Origin: Tetracentron sinense
Lineage: Eukaryota > Streptophyta > Magnoliopsida > Trochodendrales > Trochodendraceae
Assembly: GCA_015143295.1 (NCBI GenBank)
Contig: CM026567.1
Coordinates: 7,830,416-7,894,415 of the forward strand
DNA length: 64,000 nt
Direction of reading: 5' to 3'
Shown: positions 34,019-46,013 of the stretch, one piece after another
Position numbering within the stretch: position 1 is the stretch's first letter
Layout: every line of letters starts with the position of its first letter
Notes under the pieces: generated by a model
What the model was told of the DNA's origin: nothing
Databases searched by the model: none
The model's input: the letters and a program-made list of their open reading frames with translations, nothing else
Made by a program: the position numbers and the translations under genes

Positions 34019-35488
34019 TTAAATTGAGAATCTCACAAGTTCAAGGGGATGGTTAGGTTTCCATACAAGTCTATCTACCCTTTTTATGAATTAACAATTA
34101 AGTTATTAATTAAAGGTATGATGAATTTAAATTGCGAAAATAGAGAGAAACATCCAAACCATAACACAAAGATTTTTACGTGGAAACCCTTCTGGGAAAA
34201 ACCACGGGACCTAGTCTAGCCATGAGAATTCACTAAGACAAAGTAAACAAGAACTTACAAGACTCGAACTTGACTCATTCAGACTCGACACTACTATCCT
34301 TCAGTTCTTAGTCCTCTACACCTTGAAAAGTCATCACGTACTCACAAGTCCCGTGATCAACCACAGCCACTCGTACTTCTCTTTGTGTCTCGAAAACAAT
34401 CCATGAACTTCTGATCGATCTCCATCAATGATAGCTTCAGAATTCACCGACCAAATCACACATCAATGATCCGTCTCGGATCGATCTCCTTCGCAAAGGC
34501 ACCAGAACACTCTAGCAAAGGTGTTCTATCCAGAACGGATTAATGGTTTTATAAAAATTAACACCTAGATGGACTCCTTCAAAGGACAAGTCCAGACAAG
34601 CAAAATTGGAACTTTGGGCTTGCGATCTCTAAGTTGAATGCACTAACAAAGGGGGTAGAGAATAACAATTTCCATAGGTTTTATAACCTCTGGAGAAAGT
34701 TAAAAAAAACTCTCCACACTCTCCCAAAGTTGTTTTCCACGAGCTAGAAGGATTCACCATATATAGGGAACTCAAATCCATGGTATAGAAGTTGCTAAAA
34801 AGTTTAAAAACCAAAGAGGAAAGCAAAAAATCAATTTAGGCATATTTCCCATATCAAGGTTAACCCTGGGGGTCACTTGGGTCAACCCAACAATGCACTT
34901 GGGTTGACCCAAGTATCCTCTAGGGTCGACCCTCAAAATTTCAACATTTTGCCAAATTGCACCATAGTAATTTTTGGCTCTTTAGGGTCGACCCTCAATG
35001 CCCAGGGTTGACCCTGAGGTGAAAAGTGAATTTTAAACTTCATTTTATCTCTTGGTCCCTTCACAAAAGTTGTAGCTCTTTTTGACGCAATCGATTTGAT
35101 ATATTATAGAGCGAAATCTGAGCTATAGTTTGGGAGATATGCCACCTACAAGCAACCTTGGTTTTTTGAAAAATTTCATCATTTTTAACATATTTTGCAC
35201 TACTTATCTCATCGCCTAGGGTCCGTATGATTAGTTTAAACTGATGTCTACCTAAGGTATCATATTATGGTTAGTCTAAGTCAATTCCTACCTAAGGTCA
35301 CATGGTATCTAGGTCATTTACCATCCTATGAAGGAAATGATCAACCGAGTCTTCAACGGTTCTTCATGGTCTTCAACTTCACTTGTTTGCAGATGCTTGA
35401 CGGCAAAGACACAAGATACACACCTAGACATGTAGACTCACTTGTTTTGACACCGGAATATGCCAACACAAAAAACATAGACTTTATA
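34019..35488 (-). repeat. Inner LTR of a sister copia family inside E3
   Basis: Shares the R/U5 block with E1 and E2 (ATTTTTACGTGGAAACCC, CCACGGGACCTAGTC). TATA (minus CCTATATATGG) at 34757-34767 and GGGTCGACCC/GGGTTGACCC sites at 34863-35010. The right end ATAGACTTTATA (terminal CA mutated to TA) is followed by a polypurine tract. The left end lacks about 35 bp and no primer site precedes it, so it acts as the 3' LTR of the pol/gag block to its right. Confidence 0.78.
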
Positions 35489-36592
35489 ATCTCCTCCTTT
35501 GGCAATTCTGTGGCAAAACCAAACTGAAGTACATGACTTGACACAAACTCACCCAAACACATCAAAACGGTGAATAAGGACATTACATGACTCCAACATT
35601 ATTACACGCCAGTTGAAAAATCATCTTAAATAAATACACTGAAGCTCTTGTCAAGCAAATTTTGTCTGCTACAACCCTGCACCTGCACATGCTCAAAAAC
35701 AAAATACACAGTGAAGCAAGTGTGAAATATGAAAATAAGTAATCATAGGTAAAGCAAAGAATATACTGAACTAGGGAAATACTACCCTAACATTCTCTCC
35801 CTTTTTGGCACAATTGCCAAAGGTAATCATGAAGCCAATATCACAAATAATATACCAATGTAACACATGTGAAATATCAGGGCAATCACAGTACAACCAA
35901 GTAAATGCAGACAATGTAGGGACTAAAGAGCAGGGAACAAAATATCAATATAAAGAACAAACTCCCCTTCAACAACACAAGCACAAAACTCCCCCTCAAC
36001 AGCTCAACTTGATCTTCTCCCCCTAAGATCAAGGACACTACCAAAAATAGGGCACTTATGTTAGAAAGGCCCTAGTCAATTGATAAGAAAACACATAATA
36101 CTAATACTAAAAAGGTATCATGTGCCACACAAACATGCATCAAAAGCAATTCAAGCGTTGAAAATTTTTTAAAATTATAAATCCAATGAAGAACATGATT
36201 AGTTAGTCCGACTGAGGATACACATCTAACTAAATCTCACAGAATGTTGAAGCATAGCCAATTCACTTAGTCACATTTAGTGAACAGTTCAAAAGTGCAG
36301 CAATATGTGTGTAGTGGTGGTCTGACAAGATGCTAGATCAATGTTTCTTTCCCTTTCCAAGGATATGACATTAACCACTAAGGGGACTCCGAAGATATAC
36401 ATCTTAGAAGTCAAACCTAGCTAGATCAAATATGATGATTTTTACATTTTAGTACTCCTTTATCCATTTGATTTGACTCAATATCTTTTTCTTTTACTTT
36501 TGGTCAAATACCTCCAAACAATGTAAGATATCTTTTGATGTTCTTTATCTGAATGAATGTTTGCATGCAATGATGGCTTTCACACTATCCAG
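35489..36592 (-). other. Non-coding interior with repeated polypurine words
   Basis: The reversed tract CTCCTCCTTTGGCAATT follows the inner LTR; CTCCCT/CTCCCC + TTTTTGGCA-like or CCCCT words recur near 35793, 35961, 35990 and 36017. It aligns to 17242-18262 of E2. No gene seen. Confidence 0.65.
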
Positions 36593-38620
36593 GCTCTAGG
36601 AGCTTGTTTCAAACCATAGAGAGTCCTTTTTAATCTGTAAACCTGATCAAGATGATTAGGGTCCTCAAACCTTTTTGGTTGTTCCACATAAACTTCCTCC
36701 TCAAGAATGTCATTCAGAAAGGCACTCTTGACATCCATTTAAAAGAGTTTGAATTTGAGATGACATGTAACAGCTAGCAAGATCCTAATAGACTCTAGTC
36801 GGGCAACAGGAGCAAAAGTTTCATCGAAATCAATGCCCTCAATCTGAGTGTATCCCTATGCAACTAACCTGCCCTTGTTTCTTACAATGGTACCATGTTC
36901 ATCAGATTTGTTCTTGAAAATCCATTTAGTACCAATAACATTTGTATTTTTAGGCCTAGGAAGTAAAAACCATACATCATTCCTTGTAAACTGATTGAGC
37001 TCTTCTTGCATAGCATTTATCCAGTTTTCATCAGTGAGAGCTTCAGTTACATTTTTGGGTTCAAATGTAGAAGTATAGCAAAAGTGGCTAACTTTATTTT
37101 CAATTTGTTTTCGAGTTCTCACTCCACTTTCAAGGTTTCCAATAATTTTAGTTGAGGAGTGAGGTCTCATAACCTTAGGATGTGTAGGTTTTTTTAGGAG
37201 GTGACTTTGAAGGTGATTCATCTTCTGATTTAGATGTTGAAATTTTCACACCTTCATCAGCATTGTCATCCTCTAGTTGCAAGGACTCAGATCCTGAGTC
37301 ATCAACCACCACATTTATAGACTCCATAACAGTAGAAGTTCTCAAGTTATACACTCGATAATCCCTACTATTTGTGGAATATCCAAGAAAAATTCATTCA
37401 TCACTCTGGGAATCAAACTTACCCAATTGCTCTCTATCCTTAATGATATCGCATTTACTTGACATTGAGCTTCTTGTTGTACCACAGCTCATAGGATGTC
37501 TTCCTAGTTCCGAGCCTAGTGTAGACTCTGTTTACAGTATAGCATGCAGTGCTAACTATTTCAGCCCAGGAATTGAGCAGCTAGGTTGTTGCTCTGAAGC
37601 ATCACCGTAGCCATCTCTTGAAGCACCCTATTCTTTCTCTCCACAACACCATTTTGCTAAGGTGTTATTGGTGCTGAAAATTCATGTTTGATGCCTACTT
37701 CATCACAAAACTCATTGTACTTAGAGTTTTCAAACTCCTTTCCATGATCACTTCGAATTCGAGTGATAGGGCATCCTTTTTCATTTTGCACTCTAAAGCA
37801 AATGTTCTTAAAGTTCTCAAAAGCATCCGACTTCTCTCTTATGAATGCAACTCATGACATCCTTGAGAAATCGTCAACCATCACTAGGATATATCGCTTA
37901 CCTCCTAGACTTCAAGTTTGAGTTGGACACATGAGATCCATCTGTATTAGTTCTAGTGGATGTGAGGTAGCGTTATTTGAAGCCTTCTTCTGTAGGCTTT
38001 TAATTTGTTTGTCAATTTGACATGGCTCACACACAGCAGTAGAGGGCTTCCCTAGTTTTGGCACACCTCTCACACGCTTGTGTTTTGAGAGTTTGCTTAG
38101 GTCTTTGAAATTCATGTGAGCTAGCATCCTGTGCCACAGTTCAACTTCTTCAACTTTAGCCCTATTGCAAATTTGAGAAGAACCATCACTTGGAATTAAA
38201 CCATAGCAATTATCAGTGGTTCTTGTCCCTTCCAAAACACACACACCTTTGTCATCTACAACAGAACACTTGTTGTTGGTAAAATGGATAGCATGGTGAT
38301 CATCACACAATTGACTTATGCTAATTAGATTAGCTTTTAGTCCTTCTACAAATAAGACATCCTTCAGTTTTGGAATGCCTGGTGCTTAGATGACACCTTT
38401 TTCTTTCACAAAGGATTTGCTTCCATCACCAAAAGTAACAGTCCTATCTGAGCATTCCTCAAGATGAGTGAAGAGGGACTTGTTACCTGTCATGTGTTTG
38501 TAGCATCCACTATCGAAATATCACATTTCAAAATCTTGGGCTTTCAAAGCGGTGTGGATGACAAGGCATTTTAGGTCATCCTTTCTTACATAAATGAACT
38601 TAGACTTTGGGAAACCCTAT
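36593..38620 (-). pseudogene. E3 protease-integrase-RT remnant
   Basis: Minus-strand order: decayed protease near 38520, GAG-pre-integrase (38310-37912, LWHRMLAHMNFKDLSK; the Arg/Gly of the usual RRLGHM is changed), integrase pieces 37900-37600 including a [12 protein letters not shown] segment, then RT fingers (37221-36856, [23 protein letters not shown]) ending with LKQAPRA at 36593-36612. Several stops and frameshifts. RT palm and RNase H are deleted. It is colinear with E1 residues 760-1420. Confidence 0.78.
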
Positions 38621-40849
38621 TGTCTTGGTTCACTTCATTTGTAGGCATGACCTTCTTTTTATTGGATCTCCTGTTCTTCCTTCTCTTCTGGGAGACCCTA
38701 GCATTTTGGCACAAACTGTTACCTTCTTCATGATGAGCATAAGAAGTGTCACGACCATATTGCGTACTAGAGAGTTAAGCAATTTTCATCACTTCTTCAT
38801 TCAAACTCCTAGACTTTTCTGCTAAGGCTTGAATTTACCTTTGGAGATTCCCTTGATGTTGTGTTTAATTCCAAGTACCATTTGGGGATTTCTCCTAAAG
38901 GCATTGCAGTTAAGTCAGATGCGACCCTTCACTCCATAATGGTGGCAAGTAGGAATGAACCTGGGAGGTGGAGGTCTTTTAGCTTGGAGCTGAACTTTAG
39001 TTCTCTCAGCTTCAGTTGAATTTTTACCTTATCCAAAAGTGACAAAGGTTTGGTACAACTGAGAGTTTGGCATCCTAGCTTTTGATCCTGAGGAGTTGGA
39101 ACTCATAAATCTTTGATTTTCATGTATTTGCTCAAATGTTGCAGTAAACATTGTTCCAAAATTCAAGGGACCAGATGGTCTATCTGGATGTCCTATGCCG
39201 GACATGTTTACTGTTGAGCGCTGCATACTAGCCAGTTTATCCAAGATTTGAGTGTTGCTAAGGAGTCTAGCTTCTTTTTCGAGTTCTGTTACTTTCTTAG
39301 CTAGCCCATCCTTAACTTTTAGAATATCAAGAAATTCCTTTTCTAGAAATCTAACTTTTTCAATAAGGTTATTTCTTTCAGATTTCAATTCTGAAATGTG
39401 AGTCTTTGACTCTTCAGATACACTCAAGGAGTTATCTTCCTTAGTTTCTAGAACCTTGATCCATTTGGATAAAGAGGCATTTTCTTCCTCAAGGTATTCT
39501 AGTTTGGACATCAGTTCAGCTTTTTCCCTTTCAAGCCGAGAAACTAGAGCATTCTTCCCTTCTGCTTCTATTTTGCAAGAGTCTCTTTCCTGTTGGATAA
39601 ATTTAAGTTTTTTTTTAAAAGAGATCTTAGCTTTCTTCAGCTTAAGACTTTTAGAAAACAACCTTTCATAGGCTGTATCCATATCTTCATCAGACTCAGA
39701 GACAGTGTGACTCTGATCATGATCTTCACTAGACTCACTCATTTGATCTTCATCACTTTTCTCTTCCTGATCAGTGGGAGTATTGTCAATCTCTGATAGG
39801 GTGACAATGAAAGCCATATGATTTTCAGATTCCTCACTTGAGGTAGAGCTTTCGGATTGTTCATCCTCAGATTCACTATCATCCCATGTGGCATTCATCA
39901 CCTTTCCCTTACTCTTCTTCTTCTTCTTAGGGCAATCAGGTGAAATGTGGTCATAGCCTTTACATTCATAGCATTGAATGCCATGAGATTTCTTGTCAGT
40001 TCCTTTGGGGACTTTCTTGTTATTCCAAGGTTTTGACTTTGGCTTTTCAAAAGGTTTTCCTCCTGGTTTAGGCTTAAACCTTCTATTTGTTTTCAGGTAT
40101 TTTTTAACAAATAGAGCCAACTCCTTCTCTCCCAACTCAGCATCGCTGTCATCCTCATCTAAGGTCTCCTTGATAGTTTTCAAGGCTACAGATTTTTTTT
40201 TCTTGGATGGTCGAAGATTGAGTTCATAGGTTTAGAGTGATTCGACCAATTCCTCAATCTCGAGAGCATCAACATTCTTGCTCTCCTTGATGGCAGTGAC
40301 CTTAGATTGAAACCTTTTCGGTAGAGATCTAAGGATTTTTCTAATAATTTTAGACTCACTGATTATCTCACCCAGGTTAAAACTGGAGTTAACATTGTCA
40401 CTTAGTTTAGCATAGAATTCATCAAACGTGTCATTGTCCTCCATTTTCAAATTTTCAAATTTAGTGGTGAGAATTTGGATCTTCGAGATCTTGACCGTGG
40501 TTGTACCTTCATGAGTCATTTCCAAAATATCTCATGCCTCCTTTGTTGTTTCAGATAAAGAGATTCGTCTAAATTCTTCAATGGTGACTGCAGTAAAGAT
40601 TGCATTAAGACTTTTCATGTTTCAATCACTTGTCTCGAGCTCATCCTTGCACCAATCTTTGGTACTTTTAGTGAAAATTACATCACCTAGAATATTCACC
40701 GGTGGGGTCCATCCATCTTGAATGGACATCCAGATTCTCTCATCTATGGATTTGAGAAATGCTCTCATTCGAGCTTTCCAATATGCATAGTTTTTCACAT
40801 CAAACAATGGGGGACGAGAGATGGATCCACCCTCTTTTAGAGTAGTCAT
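38621..40849 (-). pseudogene. E3 gag, disrupted
   Basis: ATG at 40849-40847 opens MTTLKEGGSISRPPLFD. Stops near 40624 and 40534 (a Trp position) and at 40234 split the UBN2 domain; the open part 40183-39029 carries CYECKGYDHISPDC and a long coiled coil (residues about 400-560). The second knuckle near 38910-38950 has lost one Cys (to Tyr) and its His (to Arg) and contains a stop. Same architecture as E1 gag. Confidence 0.8.
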
Positions 40850-40905
40850 TGACTTAAGGATAGACACAAGATCATACTTAAGGAATTAACCTTATGAGTG
40901 TACCC

Positions 40906-40917
40906 GCTCTGATACCA
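40906..40917 (-). promoter_or_regulatory. E3 primer binding site (initiator Met-tRNA)
   Basis: TGGTATCAGAGC on the minus strand, two bases inside the LTR. Confidence 0.9.
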
Positions 40918-40919
40918 AT

Positions 40920-41452
40920 TGAAATTCCTTATTTCAATGTACTATTTTACCTAGAGGGGCTCAAAGTACTCTCAAAAGTCTCTAAGGAATAGCTTCTAGG
41001 GATTGGGAGAGATCCCATATATAAAGACATAAAACCAAGGGTTTAGAAACTACTAAATACGAATTTAGAAGGTTTTTTCATATCAGGGTCGACCCTGGGG
41101 GTTCCCTGGGTAGACCCACTGCAGCAATGATCACAATATAAGCAAAACCCCATATTAGGGTCGACCCTGGGGGTTACTTGGGTCGACCCAAGTGTGCACT
41201 TCGGTCGACCCAAGTAACCTTCAGGGTCAACCCTCACTTTTTCTCCTCTCTGCCATTTTTCACCATACAAAATGTGGGCTATTCAGGGTCGACCCCCAAT
41301 GGTCAGGGTCGACCCTGGGGTGTATTTTATCCATTTTTCATTCCTTTAAGCCTTTAATGCAATCCCCTATAACCCTATTCCTTTTTGATTTATTTTTCAT
41401 GATGATTGGGCATTTCCATGAGGAAACTTAGGATCTTCTAGGCCTCTCTTAT
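40920..41452 (-). repeat. E3 5' LTR, R/U5 side (split by gypsy insertion)
   Basis: Starts at 40920 beside the primer site. Most of the R/U5 block present in E1 is deleted, so the TATA box (minus, 41016-41024) lies only about 100 bp from the LTR end. The array at 41088-41320 has GGGTCGACCC-type sites, among them CTTGGGTCGACCCAAG, a 16-bp palindrome, near 41177, and the spacer at 41245-41273. It breaks at 41452 where the G1 LTR begins; the remainder is at 56966-57025. Confidence 0.82.
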
Positions 41453-41694
41453 TGTAGAGCCCCGGACCTTTTTACAGTTAATGAATGACACTCTCGTTGT
41501 CATTTTGCCCATAAAGATGTATAATCAATAAATAAGGAAGAAATTAGAAATTTTTGAAATGTCAGGAATGTTCCTTTTCGAATTACGAGCCCAACGCAAG
41601 TTGAATCATCAAAATTGGACAAACGGGTCAAAAGATATGGCCAAAACAGTCTGGACCTGCAGGAAATCGTAGCTCGGAAGACGCTAAGGACGTA

Positions 41695-42108
41695 CTCTGA
41701 TAACGTATTCGTTGTGCAATCGTCGTGCAGCAGATAACGTATTCGTTGTGAAATCGTCGTGCAGCAGATAACGTATTTGTTGTGCATCCGTCGTGCAGCA
41801 GACAACGTGTACGTTGTACAGCACAACGCGCACGTTGTACATAAGACAACAGCACAACGTGTTCGGCACTATCCACAACGGACAACGTGTTCGGCACTAT
41901 CCACAACGGACAACGTGTTCGGCACTATCCACAACGGACAACGTGTTCGGCACTATCCACAACGGACAGCGTGTTCTGCACTATCCACAACGGACAACGT
42001 GTTCAGCACTGTTCACAGCACAACGTGATCAGCACTGTTCACAGCACCACGTGTTCAGCACTGTTCACAGCACAACGTGTTCAGCACTGTTCACGGTCCT
42101 CGCGCCTT
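41695..42108 (+). repeat. G1 LTR tandem arrays (34, 28 and 26-bp units)
   Basis: First 3-4 units of about 34 bp with GATAACGTATTCGTTGTG; then near-palindromes such as ACAACGTGTACGTTGT; then five 28-bp units (ACAACGTGTTCGGCACTATC type) and four 26-bp units (ACAACGTGTTCAGCACTG type). Every unit has an ACGT core, and some read CACGTG. The 3' LTR has four and six units. The position is equivalent to the ACCGATCGATCGGT array in G2. Confidence 0.85.
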
Positions 42109-43007
42109 TACAGAAATTCCAGTAAGGGTATTACGGTCTTTTGGTCGGTTCACTCTTACCTTAAGAGTTTAACCCAAGCCTTTAGGGCATCATTCGACAC
42201 TTAGAGAGTTTGAGAGAATAGGAGAAAGGGGAGAAGGCGATTCCAAACCTAGGGTTTCCATTTTGGAGAGAAATCAAAGGGTTTTGAGACCCTAGATCAC
42301 TTCCAGTCCGGTTTTTCTTCAAGATCTCGGCTCAAGCTCGTGCGAAGCTCGTGTTCCAAGCTAGGACAGCAACTCACAGTCGTTTGGAAGAGGGATTTCT
42401 TCCTCATCTCTTCAAGGTCGGTACTTCTTGCTACCCTCCTAGTTATAGTTCCTCTTCTCCCTGTATTTCTTTCGATTTTCTTTTATTTACACATGTGCTA
42501 TGAGATGGATGGTTGTGAATGGTGAATGGAGATGGAATGGAATGGGCGATTGGATGCCAATGGTTGTATGTGATGAACAAATGGGGAAGGGCATTGTTCC
42601 AATAATGAACATACATGTATGATTGAATAAAACCCATCTAGAAAAGCATGTTGTAGGGTAAATCCATACTGAACACCCCATGTTTGATGAAATGCCAAGG
42701 TGAATAAAGTGAGCTGTAAATTAGTAAATGCATGCCTAATCAATTCTGAATATTGCTAGGGCCTATGATAGTGTGTTTCCTGCCTTCCCTAAATGTTATG
42801 AATATTACATTGCTCAATCATTGATGCTATATGTGTTGTGAAATTACCAAAATGTCATCTTTAAATTTAAATGCAAGTATGTACACGGTTCCCACGAGCA
42901 CGGCATGCATGGCATGATTTATCGAGGTTTTCAAGAACATGGTTAGAGGTGGGACATATCCTACGATATGTTTTACCTCGCTTTTCACAAGAAGACAAGA
43001 ACCAACA

Positions 43008-43165
43008 ATCCACGAGGGGTCTCCCCTCACTCACAAGTGCATATCATGAAGAAGGGCCTCCCTTCCCTCGCAAGTACATTCATATCATGAAGAAGGGTCT
43101 CCCTTCCCTCGCAAGTGCATTGCATAAAGAAGGGTCTCCCTTCTCTCTCAAGGCATCTCACAAGC
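43008..43165 (+). repeat. G1 LTR second repeat (GAAGGGTCTCCCTTC palindromes)
   Basis: Four copies of a roughly 37-45 bp unit, each with a palindrome of type GAAGGGTCTCCCTTC followed by CTCGCAAGTGCAT. Also at 53190-53340, and inverted at 44060-44200. Confidence 0.8.
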
Positions 43166-43277
43166 GCATCTCACAAGTACATCTTACAAGTGTATCTCAC
43201 AAGTTACATGATCACAAGCAAGCACGCATGACATGCATGATATGACACGACATACAAGAATCAAGCAAGATAGACAA

Positions 43278-45790
43278 TGTCGCGACCCAAAACCCACCCT
43301 AGGAGTTAGAGTGAACTTTGGACGACTAATCATGGATTACATGACTTGCTTGACAACCCAACCTGCAAAAACCCACGGAGCATATACAATAGAGGATATA
43401 AATAGTGGAAACATACTCTAACACAGCACAGCGGAAGACTACCAAACCTCTATGTATATACATACTCAAATCCAAGTTTATACAAAAAGTGATCAAAAGA
43501 AAGTGCGGACATGCCCGCCAAAATACATAAATCTAACTCTCATCTCACCCACAGCTAATCCACTCAGAATCTAACACCACCTACAGATAACCCTCTACGG
43601 GAGGTTCCTCCAAAGGCTCCTCGACGTACTCCTCTTCCACCCATGGACCAGGAGCACAGACATCAAATGGAGCAGCAGCTCCCTCAAAACCTGCCGACAT
43701 AAGAAGTACGGCTGAGCATGGAATACTCAGCGGGTACTAAATACTAACCAACAATTATAGCATAAAGATGGCAATACATAATCAGGAGCAATTCATATAT
43801 GTCAAACGGAAACAATTCATATCACACAAGGAAGTAAAGCAGTTTATAATCATGCTTGTATTTCGTAGAAAGCCGATAAAACCTCTTGAAAACATCGTGC
43901 ACTTGACTTGACTTGAAATATCTTTTTGTACTTGAAAGCTTGTTATGTCTATCTTGCTTGATTCTTGTATGTCGTGTCATGTCATGCATGTCATGCGTGC
44001 TTGCTTGTGATCATGTAACTTGTGAGATATCCTTGTGAGATGTCCTTGTGAGATGCACTTGAGAGGGAAGGGAGACCCTTCTTTATGCAATGCACTTGCG
44101 AGGGAAGGGAGACCCTTCTTCATGATATGTATGTACTTGCGAGAGAAGGGAGGCCCTTCTTCATGATATGCACTTGTGAGCGAGGGGAGACCCCTCGTGG
44201 AATGTTGGTTCTTGTTTTCTTGTGAAAAGCGAGGTAAAACATATCGTAGGATATGCCCCACCTCTATCCATCTTCTTGGAAACCTCGATAAATCATGTCA
44301 TGCATGCCGTGCTCGTGGGAAAACGTGTACATACTTGCATTTAAATTTAAAGATGACATTTGGTAATTTCACAACACATATAGCATCAATGATTGAGCAA
44401 TGTAATATTCATATCATTTAGGGAAAGCAAGAAACACACTATCATAGCCCCTAGCAATATTCATATTTTATTAGGCATGCATTTCCGAATTTACAACTCA
44501 CTGTATTCACCTTGGCATTTCATCAAACATGGTGTGTTCATTATGGGTTTACCCTGCAGCATGCTTTTCTAGATGGGTTTTACTCAAATCATACATGTAT
44601 GTTCATTATTGGAACAATGCCCTTCCCCATTTGTTCATCACACATAACCATTGGCATCCAATCCCCCATTCCATCTCCATTCACCAGTCACCATTCACCA
44701 TTCACCATTCATCCATCTCATAGCACATGTGTAAATGAAAGCAAATCAAAAGAAAAGAAGGGGAAAGAAGAACTATAACTAGGAGGGTAGTAAAAAGTAC
44801 CGACCTTGATCAAGTGAGGAAGAAATCCCCCTCCAAAACGACTGTGTAGCTGCTGCCCTAGCTTGGAGAACGCCCTCCACGAGTGCTTGAGCCGAGATCT
44901 TGGAGAAGAGTCGAGCTTGAAGTAATCTAGGGTCTCAAAACCCTTGATTTCTCTCCAAAATGGAAACCCTAGGTTTAGGAATCGCCCTCTCCTCTCTTCT
45001 TATCTCCCAATCTCTCTAAGTGTCGAAAATGAAGCCCTAAAGGCTCGGGTTAAACTCTTAAGGTAAGAGTGAACCGACCAAAAGACCATAATACCCTTAC
45101 TGGAATTTCTGTAAAAACACGAGTGCTGAACACGTTGTGCTGTGAACAGTGCTGAACACGTTGTGCTGTGAATAGTGCTGAACACGTGGTGCTGTGAACA
45201 GTGCCGAGCACGTTGTGTTGTGAATAGTGCTGAACACGTTGTGCTGTGAATAGTACCAAACACGTTGTGCTGTGAATAGTACCAAACACGTTGTCCGTTG
45301 TGAAGGGTGCCGAACCCATTGTACCGTTGTGTCGTGCATAGTGCTGAGCTCGTAGTCCGTTGTCTTATGTATAACGTGCCCGTTGTGCTATACAACGTAC
45401 CCGTTGTGAGCTGCACAACGTACCTGTTGTGAGCTGTACAACGGATGCACAACGTATACGTTATCGGAGTACGTTGTCTGTGCCTTCCGAGCTACGTCCT
45501 TAGTGCCTAACCGAGCTACGTCCTTAGTGCCTAACCGAGCTACGTCCTTAGTGCCTAACCGAGCTACATCCTTAGCGCCTTCCAAGCTGCGATCGCCTGC
45601 AGGTCCAGACTGTTTTGGCCATATCTTTTGACTCGTTCGTCCGATTTTGACGATTCAACTTGCGTTGTGTTCGTATTTCAAAAAGGAACATTTCTGAAAT
45701 TTCAAAATTTTCAATTTCTTCCTTATTTATTAATTATACCTCTTAAAAGGCAAAATGACAACGAAAGTGTCATGTATTAAGCATGAAAAT
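43278..45790 (-). repeat. Inverted LTR nested in the G1 5' LTR
   Basis: Starts TGTCGCGACCC, the reverse complement of the LTR end, and reads back through hairpin (43711-43731), palindrome repeat, and tandem array (45110-45580, in reverse) to within about 40 bp of the LTR start. It is more diverged from the plus-sense copies than those are from each other. The same left junction is present in the 3' LTR at 53459. The right boundary is approximate. Confidence 0.82.
43581..43700 (-). CDS. LTR short ORF, MSAG type (inverted copy)
   Basis: 39 codons from ATG at 43700 to TAG at 43583-43581, directly after the conserved stem-loop. It differs from the copy at 46014 at only two or three residues. It contains the core PFDVCAPGPWVEEEYVEE. 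No known domain; acidic and proline-rich. Retention of frame and core in G2 argues for constraint, but no function is known to me. Confidence 0.45.
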   Translation of the reverse strand: MSAGFEGAAAPFDVCAPGPWVEEEYVEEPLEEPPVEGYL

Positions 45791-45982
45791 GGTACTTTAA
45801 GTCAAGTCAAGTGCACGATGGTTTCAAGAGGTTTTATCGGCTTTCTACGAAATACAAGCATGATTATAAATTGCTTTACTTCCTTGTATGATATGAATTT
45901 TTTTCGTCTACCATATATGAATTGCTCCTGATTTATGTATTGCCATTGTTATGCTATAATTGTTGGTTAGTATTTAGTACCC

Positions 45983-46003
45983 GCTGAGTATTCCATGCTC
46001 AGC
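45983..46003 (+). promoter_or_regulatory. Conserved stem-loop in Tekay LTRs
   Basis: GCTGAG, nine bases (TATTCCATG), CTCAGC: a six-pair stem, identical in G2 at 56495-56515 and in the inverted LTR at 43711-43731. It ends 10 bases before the ATG of the short ORF. RNA role is inferred only. Confidence 0.6.
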
Positions 46004-46013
46004 CGTACTTCTT

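Larger units (their letters stand above)
31604..41452 (-). mobile_element. Chimeric copia element E3 (continues at 56966-57025)
   Basis: Outer LTR pair: 3' fragment 31604-32017 and 5' LTR 40920-41452 plus 56966-57025; shared parts look about 94% identical by eye. Interior, minus strand: primer site, decayed gag, decayed pol cut after LKQAPRA, non-coding part with polypurine words, a complete-looking LTR of a sister family (35488-34019), a plant-transposon-like ORF, polypurine tract. Two related elements therefore seem fused. Gypsy DNA fills the gap between the halves of its 5' LTR. Confidence 0.78.

Noticed and set aside
41628..42125. Several overlapping open frames on both strands
   Set aside because: Made by 28/26/34-bp tandem repeats in the G1 LTR; the same occurs at 45000-45585 and 51787-52355.
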